A DNA stretch of 8,601 nucleotides, from contig MFBQ01000045.1 of assembly GCA_001776475.1 (NCBI GenBank), positions 29,895-38,495 on the forward strand. The letters run 5' to 3'. The DNA is from Candidatus Curtissbacteria bacterium RIFCSPLOWO2_01_FULL_41_18 (GTDB lineage Bacteria > Patescibacteriota > Microgenomatia > Curtissbacterales > GWA2-41-24). This document shows, in pieces, positions 1-8,601 of the stretch. Numbering within the stretch: position 1 is the stretch's first letter; each line of letters opens with the position of its first letter. The position numbers and the translations under genes are program-made. Below the pieces are notes generated by a model. That model searched no databases. It saw only the letters and a list, made by a program, of their open reading frames with translations, and was not told where the DNA came from.

Positions 1-333
1 ACAAGTTTCGCATCATACTGATAATCAGGATGGACCATAACAATAATATCCGGATTTCTTTTGAGTGCCTGCCTGTAACAGGTTTTCTGATTGCCACCGT
101 AGCCCTTGTTTTTTTGGTGGCGATAAACAGTAATTCCTAGTTTTTTAGCCTTTTCTATTGTTTTATCGGCCGATGCGTCGTCAACTAAAATAACTTCCGA
201 AATTAAATCCCTTGGCAGGTCGCGATAAGTTTCCTCAACTGTCTTCTGGGCATTGTAGGCCGGCATAACAACGACAATTTTTGGCTTTTTTGATACGTCC
301 CAAAGAACATTACTATTCGTAGAAAAGCTTTGC

Positions 334-344
<11 letters not shown>
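1..344 (-). CDS. Family 2 glycosyltransferase, polyprenyl-phosphate-sugar-synthase-like, N-terminal part (cut by window edge)
   Basis: Only the first 114 codons lie in the window; the 3' end runs off at base 1. The GT-A fold is clear: first strand with MPAYNA at about residues 27-32, the nucleotide-binding VDDAS at 54-58, and HQKNKGYGGN at 76-85, which is typical of the DPM1/polyprenyl-phosphate glycosyltransferase-like branch of GT2. Where the DXD metal site is expected, the sequence reads HPDYQYD (105-111), so the first aspartate is replaced by histidine. I believe this form occurs in a bacterial subgroup, but cannot confirm it here. No ATG or GTG suits the domain. The in-frame TTG at 344 fits best because a nine-base Shine-Dalgarno match lies upstream; it gives a polar leader of about 20 residues. 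The first 11 bases overlap the preceding gene, and its stop lies just past this start. The likely role is a sugar transfer to polyprenyl phosphate (inference); a plain GT2 remains possible. Confidence 0.85.
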
Positions 345-1235
<891 letters not shown>

Positions 1236-1260
<25 letters not shown>

Positions 1261-3560
1261 AGTAAAAATAAAAAAATGATAGTCAAAACAATCCCTGCTG
1301 CAGACAGATACAGACCATTATAAAACGACTGGGGTTGAAATTTGAACTCGACTTTATGGGTTCCAGCAGGAACCAACACTGACTGAAATATATAGTTGAC
1401 TTTTAAAAGTTGAGCTTTTTGGCTGTCGATGAAAACATTCCATCCCGGATAATAAACATTGGAAAGCACAAGAGGTGCTGCTTTTTCTGAAGTAGTCTCT
1501 AGTTGTATTGATTGGTCTTGGTAGTTTTTGATTTGTACCTCTGATTTATTATTTTGGACTGTGTACTCAAAATCTTGGGAAAATGCAGTAGTTTGCGGAT
1601 CAAAACCGGGATCTATGATTTTAGCAAGTTCATCACTCTCATCTTGAGCCTTAACTACTCTATCTACAATAAAAGCCCGTGGCAGTACATTGTCATTTTC
1701 AAAGATTTTCGTTTGGCCCTCTTCAAATACTTTGGTAAATTCGGGTTTTGAAATTTCATCAAAAGTGACGATATATTTAATATTTAAAAAATCGGTGATT
1801 GGCAAGCTAAAATCCTCGGGTGTGATTATTCTGTTAAACGAGCCTGGGCTCGTAACCTTGCCCGATTGCCAAGCTGTAACAAGCTGGGCATATGATTTTA
1901 AATAAAGAGGGTCATAGCCTGATACCTGCTCAATATTGTAGACGCTTGAAGTGTTACCATTAAAAATTCTTCTATCTGTGGACATTATTCTAAAAGGTCT
2001 TGATGTTGATTGTAAAAAGTTTGTTGTTGAAGTCTGCGGAAAGATGTCTGAGATTTTGGCAAAGGGAGTGGATTTATTGGCAAATCTAAAAAGGTCAAAA
2101 ATGGTCAAGATGAAAATTAGTGCTATTAATAACTTTTTAGGCGTTTTTATTATTCTCAGAAAAATAATCGAAAGCAAGGCAAGTGATAATAAAAAGGGCA
2201 ATATAAGATTTCTTAGTGCAATTCGTACAGGGTTTAAATCTTGGACCTTAGGTAAAAAGTCTCTACCAAGGTAAGTAAAAAAGGCCAGAGCGCAAATTAA
2301 CAAAATTATGAAAAGACTTGGCAGGACCAATTTCTTCTTTGATTTTTCAGCTAAAAACGCTTCCAAACCAAATGCAGACAGACAGGTGAGCGCAAAAACC
2401 AGAAGAAAGATAATTCTTGAAGGTTGAGCTGATGAGATAAAAGGTAAATTTAAAACGTATGGTAGTTTGGAAATCGGGTTATTTAGCGCAAATAGTAATG
2501 AGAGCGCGGCGAGAACTATAAAAAATGTTGTATTAGCCCCTCTTTTAATTAGAGCAAGTAAGGCAAAAAATAAAGGGAGAATACCGATAAAACTGACAAA
2601 TTCAGCGTAGTTCCAAATTCCCCAGTAGTTGTAGCTTGCGGGGTTGCCGAAAAAATCCGGCGCAAGTAGCTGAGTTAAATTCTGGGAGGGTAGAAACCAA
2701 TCCGTGCGAGCCGGGCTATAACCTTGATCAAATTGGCGGGCGGAAAGAGATGTAAATTCAAGTGATGGTAAAAGTTGGATCGATGCAATAAGCACCGCTA
2801 AAAATATACTTATAACAATAAGCAGGGTGGGTAATTTTAATCTTTTTTTAAAGAAAACGAACAAGAAGTAAAGTAATGATGCGAAAATGACGTAAAAAGC
2901 CGTCTGCCAATGACCGGAAAAAATAGTCTGAGAGATGGCAAATATCAAAAGTATAAAATAGAAGGGGCTAATTTTTTCAAATATCTTGTTGATACAAAAT
3001 AAAATTAACGGTAGCCACATTGCGGCAGTAATAACCGTACCCCAGGTGAACCAAGAAACAAAAAAACCGGTAAAAGGTAGAACGAATGCGGCAAAAATTG
3101 ATGAGATTTCTTTCAACTTGAGGCTGGTTAGAAAGAGATACATAAAAAGGCTGGTTAGAGTAGGGGGCAAAATTACCAAGATACTCCAAGCGAGTTTTTC
3201 CCCAAATATAAAAAATAATAAATTTAAAACCTGGAATGGTGCAGACTGGACGTTGGCAAGAAGCGGCTGACCGGAAAAACTGTATGGATTCCACAGTGGC
3301 AAGTTGCCTTCTTTAAAATTTTCAACGACTAATTTGCGCCAGGGATAAATCTGAAGTACAGGGTCTGTAATTAATGGATTTTTAGTTGGAAATTTGTATG
3401 GGTTAAAACCATCATAGGCATTATCACGCCAAGGATGGTAAAGACCTAAAAGCGAATCTGCGGGTATAGGAACCTTGCCGACAGCAATTTTTGGTAAGAA
3501 GAATAAAAGGGTTAAAAGAGAGGCAAATAAAAAATTAAAACTAAAAAATGATTTTTTCAT
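1236..3560 (-). CDS. YfhO-like polytopic membrane protein (GT-C-like)
   Basis: This 774-residue protein has the layout of the bacterial YfhO membrane protein family, whose members resemble GT-C glycosyltransferases and are linked to glycosylation of surface polymers. Transmembrane segment 1 lies at about 5-25. A first external loop carries PADS (33-36), DPVLQIYPW (66-74) and NPYSFSGQPL (91-100), the family's most recognisable patch. About eleven more hydrophobic segments follow up to residue 492. A large external domain (about 493-748) contains LPRAF (626-630), YYPGWNVFIDS (703-713) and VPAGTHKVEFKF (730-741), then a last membrane helix at about 749-768. The ATG at 3560 overlaps the GT4 gene by 20 bp and has no Shine-Dalgarno, so coupling is likely. 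It probably uses a polyprenyl-phosphate sugar on the outer face (family inference); activity is not proven from sequence. Confidence 0.9.
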
Positions 3561-4590
3561 ACCGGCGCAAAAAGACTTCTTGGCTGAATCTTTGACTATT
3601 TTTCATGGCCGCTTGTGAAAGGGTAAACATTTTCTCTTTACTTTTTATAAGGTTGAGTGTCTCTTCATACAGTTGGATCTTGGTCGTCCAAAGCCTGCCG
3701 TTTTTGCCGTCTTCAACTATTTCCTTTTGGCCACCTTTGTTAATTACTATTGGCACTACTCCCGCTGCTGAAGCCTCCACTGTGGCGATACCAAAGTGTT
3801 CCATTCTTTCCGGGTACTTCGCCTCATCATCCCCAAAACCGGTAGCGTGCCAATAAATTGAGGACTTGGCATACAGGTGCCTTAATTTCTCGACAGGTAA
3901 ATTTTCCAAGATTCGAATTGCATGGCCTCGGGCAATTTTTTTTAAGCTTCTTATGTATTTTTGGTCTTGTTTTTTAGCCTGCCCAACAAGAATTAACTTC
4001 CAATCATTAGCATTTTTATAAACCTCTTTAAAAACTTCGATTAGTACCTCTTGGTTTTTTGGGTGAAGTTGTTCTTTGCTAAATCTACCAACAGACAAAA
4101 TTAAATTTTCCTTTTTTGCAGGAGTAATTGATTTAACATCAACTGGGGGGTAAATGACTTTGGATGAGACATTAAAACTCTCGTCGATATATTTTTTTGT
4201 AAAGTTGGAATTTGTGGTGACATATTTATACCTTTTAAGATTTAACTTTGTGCGAAAAGGCGCTGGTTTAAAATGGAACGGGACCTGAAAGTGCAGAATG
4301 TTTTTGGCAGCAAGCGTTGCCGGAACACTGCCATCGGAAAGTATAAATATTAAATTGTAACCTAAAGTAAGAAAGCCTTTTTCTAAAAGATTTTTTTTGA
4401 AGATATTTTTTTTAAACGTAGTTTTTGCCAGATCAATCTTCAGGAAACGCGCAAGCGGCGCTTTTATCAGTGGGTCATCCCAGAAAATATCGACCATGTG
4501 ATTTTTGGAAAGGTATGAGGCAAGAGTAAGCATATACCTTTCGCCCCCTCCGAAAGTATCTAAATATGGACTGTAAAAACCGAATCTCAT
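3541..4590 (-). CDS. Family 4 glycosyltransferase, ALG11-like
   Basis: This 349-residue protein is a GT-B retaining glycosyltransferase. The N-terminal acceptor domain starts with SPYLDTFGGGERYMLTLA (7-24), whose GGGER element resembles ALG2/ALG11 mannosyltransferases. The C-terminal donor domain begins near 162 with LSVGRFSKEQLHPKNQ (165-180), continues with LVGQ (201-204), and holds the EX7E motif as E264 to E272 within EHFGIATVE. The ERMEHFGI stretch is close to the ALG11 type, so a GDP-mannose or similar NDP-hexose donor is plausible (inference). It should work on the cytoplasmic side and has no clear membrane segment. The ATG overlaps the TGA of the methyltransferase gene in an ATGA junction, with no Shine-Dalgarno, so it probably depends on re-initiation by the same ribosome. 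The length is normal for the family and both domains look intact. Confidence 0.93.
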   Translation of the reverse strand: MRFGFYSPYLDTFGGGERYMLTLASYLSKNHMVDIFWDDPLIKAPLARFLKIDLAKTTFKKNIFKKNLLEKGFLTLGYNLIFILSDGSVPATLAAKNILHFQVPFHFKPAPFRTKLNLKRYKYVTTNSNFTKKYIDESFNVSSKVIYPPVDVKSITPAKKENLILSVGRFSKEQLHPKNQEVLIEVFKEVYKNANDWKLILVGQAKKQDQKYIRSLKKIARGHAIRILENLPVEKLRHLYAKSSIYWHATGFGDDEAKYPERMEHFGIATVEASAAGVVPIVINKGGQKEIVEDGKNGRLWTTKIQLYEETLNLIKSKEKMFTLSQAAMKNSQRFSQEVFLRRYEKIIF

Positions 4591-5270
4591 GTATGTTTAT
4601 TTATTATTAAATAAGCGCGATTAACACTGTCGCTATAGGGTTTGTCAGATAGAATTAAGTAAAAAAATTGATTGGTGATCAAATTGAAAATTAGCTTTGT
4701 AACGTAAATTAATCTTCTGGCAAATTTAATTTTTGGGTCAATCATAAAAATTCTAAAAAGTATTCTATTTAGAGCTAAATTACCGGAATAGAAAATATCT
4801 ACTTTTTCCCCGGCCGTTATTTGTTTTACTTCTTCTTTTGTAGGAAGAGAGAATCTTATATGTTCTTTTAAATACTCGACGTTTTTGCCATTGGCTTGGA
4901 GCCATTTTAAGGTTTCTTTTTCATATTGGGTATGACTTGCAGTAGCGATTGGAAAAGACATGATTACTTTTTTTGAGGCGGTAACCAGCAGTGAATTTAT
5001 GAACTGTCCTCTCTTTGCCTTTGGAATGTGCTCAAGAACATCGATGGCGCAGACTATATCAAACGATGACTCTTCGAAAGGCAACTTGTCCTTTAAAATA
5101 ATGACATCCCCGTTTCTTAAATTGGCCACTATCAACTTTTTGGGGTTGATAAATTGTGAAAGGTGATCAAGCTCACCACCGATATCAACAACTGTCTCAT
5201 TCTCTTTTATGAAACTTGCCACTTTTCTGTGTCTTTCATAAACGTCATAAGGCAAAAGTAATTTATACAT
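4587..5270 (-). CDS. Class I SAM-dependent methyltransferase
   Basis: This 227-residue protein has a Rossmann methyltransferase core of the Methyltransf_11 type. Motif I is VVDIGGELD (27-35), less glycine-rich than the usual DxGxGxG. An expected strand-2 segment follows (LIVANLRNGD, 46-55). The motif IV region is FDIVCAIDVLEHIP (70-83), a strong family mark, and KVIMSFP (101-107) is the next strand. The C-terminal third (about 140-227) is hydrophobic in parts (183-207) and may bind a membrane-linked acceptor. Sitting among glycosyltransferases, it probably O-methylates a sugar or caps a glycan chain; this is inference from position. The ATG follows AAAAGG (5282-5277) with a 6-base gap, a modest Shine-Dalgarno, and overlaps the WaaE-like gene by 8 bp. 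An unrelated small-molecule methyltransferase cannot be excluded. Confidence 0.87.
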   Translation of the reverse strand: MYKLLLPYDVYERHRKVASFIKENETVVDIGGELDHLSQFINPKKLIVANLRNGDVIILKDKLPFEESSFDIVCAIDVLEHIPKAKRGQFINSLLVTASKKVIMSFPIATASHTQYEKETLKWLQANGKNVEYLKEHIRFSLPTKEEVKQITAGEKVDIFYSGNLALNRILFRIFMIDPKIKFARRLIYVTKLIFNLITNQFFYLILSDKPYSDSVNRAYLIINKHT

Positions 5271-6039
5271 CTTGAGCCTTTTGCAATTTTTCCCCAGTAT
5301 CGTTTTGAAGCTCCCATAAATAAGTTAATTTTGCGCACCGATGAAGGCCTTGAAATATTGCTTCGATTAAGCCAACGGTTCCGTCCAGAAATCCTGCCTT
5401 TATAATATATCTGTTGATAAATTCAGAAAAGAATGCTTTTATAACCTTAAATATAGTTACGCTAGGGTGGTTTGCCTTAAAGGATAGCTGTGCCTCCGTT
5501 TGTGCCCAGCGGATAGTTTTGGCAAGCATTTTTTCAAGACTTGTTGCAGTTAAGTGATTTAGCGGAGTTTCTAGATAGCCGAACTCTCCATCAACTTCGG
5601 GACTCTCATGGACATGTCCATGCCAATTTTGTAGTTTATTTTTTTTAAAAAGCCTAGGGACATAATCCGGCCACCAGCCTCCATGCTTAAGCCACTTCCC
5701 TAAAACAATATTTTTTCGAGCAAAGTAGAAAGCTGCGTATTGATCGTTTTGACATGCCTGATTAATTTCTTCTATGAGATCTGGACTCAACCTTTCATCC
5801 GCATCAACGTAAAGTAACCAATCACCCTTTGCTTTTGCAGCCAATAGATTTCTTGCCTGATCAAAAGACTGATTATTATAGACAAAGACCTTATCTGTAT
5901 ATTTTTTGGCAATTTTGAGGGTTTTGTCTTCTGATCCTTGATCCAAAACGATAATTTCATCTGCAAAATCAAGTTGCGTGAGTGCATCCTCAATGAATTT
6001 TTCTTCGTTTCTGGCCAATATTAAGGCTGATATTTTCAT
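5263..6039 (-). CDS. Family 2 glycosyltransferase, WaaE/KdtX-like
   Basis: This 258-residue GT-A glycosyltransferase matches the WaaE-like branch of GT2, named after lipopolysaccharide-core glucosyltransferases. It shows ALILARNEE (5-13), IIVLDQGSEDKT (29-40), FDQARNLLAAKAKGDWLLY (59-77), the metal-binding DADE (79-82), and HGHVHE (140-145), which marks this branch. KAGFLDGTVGL (214-224) near the C-terminus is also typical of the group. The protein has no obvious transmembrane helix, though 195-230 is amphipathic and may touch the membrane. The name describes the fold branch; a WaaE-like protein in a candidate-phylum genome need not act on lipopolysaccharide. The ATG overlaps the TGA of the previous GT2 gene (ATGA at 6039-6036) and lacks a nearby Shine-Dalgarno. 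Length and motifs suggest an intact enzyme. Confidence 0.93.
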   Translation of the reverse strand: MKISALILARNEEKFIEDALTQLDFADEIIVLDQGSEDKTLKIAKKYTDKVFVYNNQSFDQARNLLAAKAKGDWLLYVDADERLSPDLIEEINQACQNDQYAAFYFARKNIVLGKWLKHGGWWPDYVPRLFKKNKLQNWHGHVHESPEVDGEFGYLETPLNHLTATSLEKMLAKTIRWAQTEAQLSFKANHPSVTIFKVIKAFFSEFINRYIIKAGFLDGTVGLIEAIFQGLHRCAKLTYLWELQNDTGEKLQKAQDV

Positions 6040-6935
6040 TTATTGAATTTATATGACCCTTGTTGGAAACGCCATGTTAAAAAGTCGATTAAAGCTTTCC
6101 TTTTTATGGGATCGGCAACTTGTGTTAAAACCTGTCTAAAAACAGCGATTTTTGTTTTAAGTCTGGCAAATTTTACAGCAAAAAGCAATCGATTCCTAGT
6201 AATAAAATAATCTTGAAGATCGGAGCCAGAACCACCGACAGAGCCAGCATTTTTGTGCCAAAGAATTGCCTTGGGCTCGAAAATAATTTTAAAATGCGCT
6301 TTTTGAGCTCTAACACAAAAATCCATATCCTCAAGATATAAAAAATATTTTTCGTCAAAAAGACCTATTTTTTCAAAGACTTGACGTTTAATTAACATAC
6401 AGGCACCCGTTGCAAAATCGACAGGAGAACGTGTGTCATATTGGTTTTTATCCACCTCATCTACGCCAGCATGTCTACCAATAACATTTGACCAGTCAAT
6501 TTTACCGCCTGCGTACCAAATCACTCTGCCGAGTTCATCTTTTTTATAGCGATCTTTATGAAACTCAAAGTTTTTGGCAAAGTAAATTTTTGGGGAGATA
6601 ATATCAGCGTTTCGAGCGGCATTGATAAGATTTACAATCAGATTTTTATCGGCAAGTGTGTCGTTGTTCAAAATCAAAATTAGATCCGGTTTACTTCTTA
6701 ATGCGTATCTTATTCCCGTGTTATTACCACCCGTGTAGCCTAAATTTTGTGGGTTGGGGATTAGATGAATGTTATCAAGAGTACCAAGAACTTTTTTTGA
6801 ACCGTCACTCGAATTATTATCAATAACTATAAAATCGACTTGATTACCTTGAGTTTGGCATTTTTTTAGAGAATTAAGACAATCTAAGGTATTGGCAAGA
6901 CCATTATAATTTAGAATTATTACTGAGACTTTCAT
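6036..6935 (-). CDS. Family 2 glycosyltransferase, rhamnosyltransferase-like
   Basis: This 299-residue protein belongs to the same broad group as the GT2 at 334-1260. Motifs in order are VIILNYNG (5-12), IVIDNNSSDGS (36-46), NPQNLGYTGGNNTGI (61-75), the metal-binding NND (90-92), TGACMLIKRQVF (176-187) and FLYLEDMDFCVRAQKAHF (198-215, with E202 and D203 as the catalytic-base pair). WHKNAGS (226-232) is a common signature of these enzymes. It lacks the long hydrophobic tail of the other copy and should be a peripheral cytoplasmic enzyme. A short insert (about 125-170, including YAGGKIDW) between the metal site and the acceptor region is common in this group. The ATG overlaps the preceding gene's TGA (ATGA at 6935-6932) without a Shine-Dalgarno. 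The sugar specificity cannot be called. Confidence 0.94.
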   Translation of the reverse strand: MKVSVIILNYNGLANTLDCLNSLKKCQTQGNQVDFIVIDNNSSDGSKKVLGTLDNIHLIPNPQNLGYTGGNNTGIRYALRSKPDLILILNNDTLADKNLIVNLINAARNADIISPKIYFAKNFEFHKDRYKKDELGRVIWYAGGKIDWSNVIGRHAGVDEVDKNQYDTRSPVDFATGACMLIKRQVFEKIGLFDEKYFLYLEDMDFCVRAQKAHFKIIFEPKAILWHKNAGSVGGSGSDLQDYFITRNRLLFAVKFARLKTKIAVFRQVLTQVADPIKRKALIDFLTWRFQQGSYKFNK

Positions 6936-8434
6936 TGAGTTTTTTCAAGTTTGTACAGTTTAATGCCGTTTTGAATATCTGAAAGTTTATTTATCTCAAA
7001 CGGCGCAAAACTGGCTACTTCCCAAACAGTATATCTTTTTATCACCTCTTCTTCGTCCCGTGATACAAGATAAATTACATTAGAATTTGGGTATTCTTCA
7101 ACACCAAGAGGTTTCTCGCCATAGACTTCAACGAGATATCGATAAGGCATAGCTCTGGTATCACCGTCGAGCGTGGCGGCAATATTAAATTTAGTGGCGG
7201 AATTGACATCCTGAGTAATGATTTTTGAGGCTTCTTTAATCCCCGTGAGATTCCAACCTTTCGGCATAGTATAACCCTCTTTCCCGCCAAGATTTAATCC
7301 AAGAATATTTGAAGCAAAAATTTGCAATATTACAAGAATCATCACCATTTTAAGCATTGGATTTTTAAGAAAGTCAAAAAGGGCAACTGTTGCAACTGCC
7401 ATTAACAGTACAAGACTGACATAAATTTGGGCAAAATAATGAAGACCAATTTCACCAGAGTAAGCTATGGGGGCTAACAAGCTAAATATAACTGTCAGAA
7501 TCAATAAAAAGAGAGGCTTTTTAAATTTTTGGGGTTGATAAACGAAAATTAAAATTAATATAAAAATGGTGATGAACAATACATTATTAAATTTATTAGT
7601 GCTTGAAAAGACTTCAGTCAAACTTTGAACAGACCCAAACAGATGCCTGATAATGCCATCAAAACTTGAGATTATTTCACCTTGATTTATTTGTTTTAAA
7701 AATTGATTAGTAATGAAAAATTGATGGCGAAACTCAAAAATAATCTGGGGTGCAGTCACCAAAATAAAAGCCAAAACTATTAGTAAAAGCTTGGAAAGGC
7801 GACTATTTAAAAACAAAACTATTATAACCACTGGTAATAGAGAAATAGTTAAATAGTGGAGTTGAAACATTATTCCAAGTGACAGACCAGCAAGAAATGG
7901 CCAAAAAAATCTTTTTATGGAAGCGTTTGTCTGGTTTTTATCATTAATAATTTTAAGGACCGAAAAAATAAAAAGAGCGCTAAAAAAAGGGATTAGGTGA
8001 GGATTGGATGAAGCTCGCGATTGATCAATTAAGAAAGAATTGAAAGCATAAAAAGAACTTGCTAAAAGGGCGATTCCTTTGGATAAGAAACGAATACCTA
8101 GCAAATAGATAAGCAAAATAGTCAGCAGAGCAAAAATCACGGTTAAAATTGCCGGGCCGATCGGGTCAAATTTAAATAAAAATAAAAATGGAGCTATTAA
8201 ATAATAGTATGCTGGTCCAAGATATAAATTGCCGAATTGATTGTAAGGACCGATTTTAGGTCCTAAAAGGGTCAGCCTGCCATCGACGATCATTCTTTTG
8301 ACAACTAAAAAATCATAGCCTTGATCTCCGCTAAAGGTGGTTAAAGCTTCAAGGCGCCAAAATCTCAAGATTGATGCCGCAATAACAATGATAATTATTG
8401 GCCAATGACGCATTAAGAACAATCTTAGGCTCAT
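6932..8434 (-). CDS. Polytopic GT-C glycosyltransferase-like membrane protein (ArnT/PMT-like)
   Basis: This 500-residue membrane protein resembles the ArnT/dolichyl-phosphate-mannose mannosyltransferase-like superfamily. Transmembrane helix 1 (12-27) is followed by the external FSGDQGYD (34-41), with D37 in the position of the catalytic acidic residue of GT-C enzymes. GNLYLGPAYYYLI (68-80) and FNSFLIDQSRASSNPHLIPF (131-150) are further family-like stretches. About ten hydrophobic segments extend to residue 380. The last 110 residues form a soluble, probably external domain (about 388-500). It should transfer a sugar from a polyprenyl-phosphate carrier on the outer face (family inference). It is the first gene of the overlapping chain: the promoter's TATAAT ends 8 bases before its ATG, so the mRNA may start at or next to the start codon. 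There is no Shine-Dalgarno, which fits leaderless translation. MSL is the start; no better one is visible. Confidence 0.88.
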   Translation of the reverse strand: MSLRLFLMRHWPIIIIVIAASILRFWRLEALTTFSGDQGYDFLVVKRMIVDGRLTLLGPKIGPYNQFGNLYLGPAYYYLIAPFLFLFKFDPIGPAILTVIFALLTILLIYLLGIRFLSKGIALLASSFYAFNSFLIDQSRASSNPHLIPFFSALFIFSVLKIINDKNQTNASIKRFFWPFLAGLSLGIMFQLHYLTISLLPVVIIVLFLNSRLSKLLLIVLAFILVTAPQIIFEFRHQFFITNQFLKQINQGEIISSFDGIIRHLFGSVQSLTEVFSSTNKFNNVLFITIFILILIFVYQPQKFKKPLFLLILTVIFSLLAPIAYSGEIGLHYFAQIYVSLVLLMAVATVALFDFLKNPMLKMVMILVILQIFASNILGLNLGGKEGYTMPKGWNLTGIKEASKIITQDVNSATKFNIAATLDGDTRAMPYRYLVEVYGEKPLGVEEYPNSNVIYLVSRDEEEVIKRYTVWEVASFAPFEINKLSDIQNGIKLYKLEKTQ

Positions 8435-8442
8435 CTTTGAAG

Positions 8443-8451
8443 ATTATACCA
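8443..8451 (-). promoter_or_regulatory. Extended -10 promoter for the glycan gene chain
   Basis: The minus strand reads TGGTATAAT: a consensus TATAAT (8448-8443) preceded by the TGn extension. It lies in the only intergenic gap of the window (8460-8435). A start site 7-9 bases downstream would fall at or next to the ATG at 8434, giving a leaderless transcript. No good -35 box is visible at 16-18 bases upstream (the region reads AGTTAG/AAGTTA, inside the previous gene), as is common for extended -10 promoters. It probably drives all genes down to base 1. Confidence 0.6.
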
Positions 8452-8460
8452 AGAAGGGAC

Positions 8461-8601
8461 CTACCCTAACTTTCGGCGGAGTTTATAGTAGAGTTTTTTG
8501 GCTGGGTTTGCTTCAATCAATGCCTGATAAATCCAAAATCTAATATCTTTAGCCGCTTTTGAAAATTCTTTTAAAACCTCTGAGAGAAAATTATCAGGAG
8601 T
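8461..8601 (-). CDS. C-terminal end of an unrecognised protein (cut by window edge)
   Basis: The last 46 codons of a minus-strand gene enter from the right edge and end at TAG (8463-8461), 26 bases before the next start. The visible peptide starts TPDNFLSEVLKEFSKAAKDI and ends in a basic tail, KKLYYKLRRKLG. It looks helical and amphipathic, with no membrane segment and no motif I recognise. I infer that it is coding from the open frame, the codon use like its neighbours, and its position directly upstream of the promoter gap. The function is unknown; it could be the tail of another glycosyltransferase or glycan enzyme, but nothing visible proves that. No terminator follows it, so read-through into the downstream chain is possible. 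Confidence 0.65.
   Translation of the reverse strand, partial: TPDNFLSEVLKEFSKAAKDIRFWIYQALIEANPAKKLYYKLRRKLG

Noticed and set aside
1951..2274. 107-codon open frame on the plus strand
   Set aside because: It lies wholly antisense to the YfhO-like gene, whose family motifs are clear; its product has no recognisable motif. The same applies to plus-strand frames at 690-878, 1554-1751, 1690-1905, 2986-3270, 3605-3856 and 4960-5166.
2977..3294. 105-codon minus-strand frame inside the YfhO-like gene
   Set aside because: It is a shifted-frame shadow of a well-supported gene, and no family motif appears in it. Frames at 5787-5993, 6173-6358 and 7075-7290 were rejected for the same reason.
8246..8264. 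AGGACC/GGTCCT inverted repeat with a 7-base loop
   Set aside because: It lies within the ArnT-like coding region, is only 6 bp long and has no U-run; likely chance.
4587..8434. Alternative genetic code with TGA read as glycine or tryptophan
   Set aside because: Three genes end at TGA in neat ATGA junctions, and tryptophan is encoded by TGG throughout; standard TGA stops fit.
8455..8467. AGGG/CCCT inverted repeat after the right-edge gene as a possible terminator or operator
   Set aside because: The stem is only 4 bp with a 5-base loop and no U-run, and it overlaps the promoter region; too weak to call.

Overview
The window is an AT-rich bacterial fragment with every gene on the minus strand, so transcription runs from high to low coordinates. 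It holds seven complete genes and two partial genes cut by the window edges. Nearly all encode enzymes for building a cell-surface or secreted glycan: four GT-A fold (family 2) glycosyltransferases, one GT-B fold (family 4) glycosyltransferase, two polytopic GT-C-like membrane proteins and one SAM-dependent methyltransferase. The style (short, overlapping genes, many family-2 glycosyltransferases, YfhO-like and ArnT-like membrane proteins, almost no Shine-Dalgarno sites) resembles candidate phyla radiation bacteria, perhaps Microgenomates. That placement rests on gene style, not on a marker gene. TGA is used as a stop (three ATGA junctions), which argues against the recoded Gracilibacteria/Absconditabacteria.

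Layout in transcription order: 8601-8461, tail of an unrecognised gene; 8460-8435, a 26-nt gap with a perfect extended -10 promoter; 8434-6932, GT-C/ArnT-like membrane protein; 6935-6036, rhamnosyltransferase-like GT2; 6039-5263, WaaE-like GT2; 5270-4587, methyltransferase; 4590-3541, ALG11-like GT4; 3560-1236, YfhO-like membrane protein; 1260-334, second rhamnosyltransferase-like GT2; 344-1, start of a polyprenyl-phosphate-sugar-synthase-like GT2. Every junction from 8434 downward overlaps (4, 4, 8, 4, 20, 25 and 11 bp), so about 8.4 kb has no intergenic base and probably forms one transcription unit.

A working model (inference): the cytoplasmic GT2 and GT4 enzymes assemble an oligosaccharide on a lipid carrier, the methyltransferase modifies or caps it, and the two GT-C-like proteins act on the outer face of the membrane with polyprenyl-phosphate sugars, which the last GT2 may supply.

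The most unusual element is a 33-bp heptanucleotide repeat (four full TATTCAC units plus flanks) inside the 3' end of the GT2 gene at 334-1260. Seven is not a multiple of three, and the unit is stop-free in all coding-strand frames. Loss of one unit would place this GT2 in frame with the next glycosyltransferase and fuse the two. I saw no RNA gene, CRISPR array, insertion sequence, attachment site or origin, and no non-coding stretch over 26 bases.
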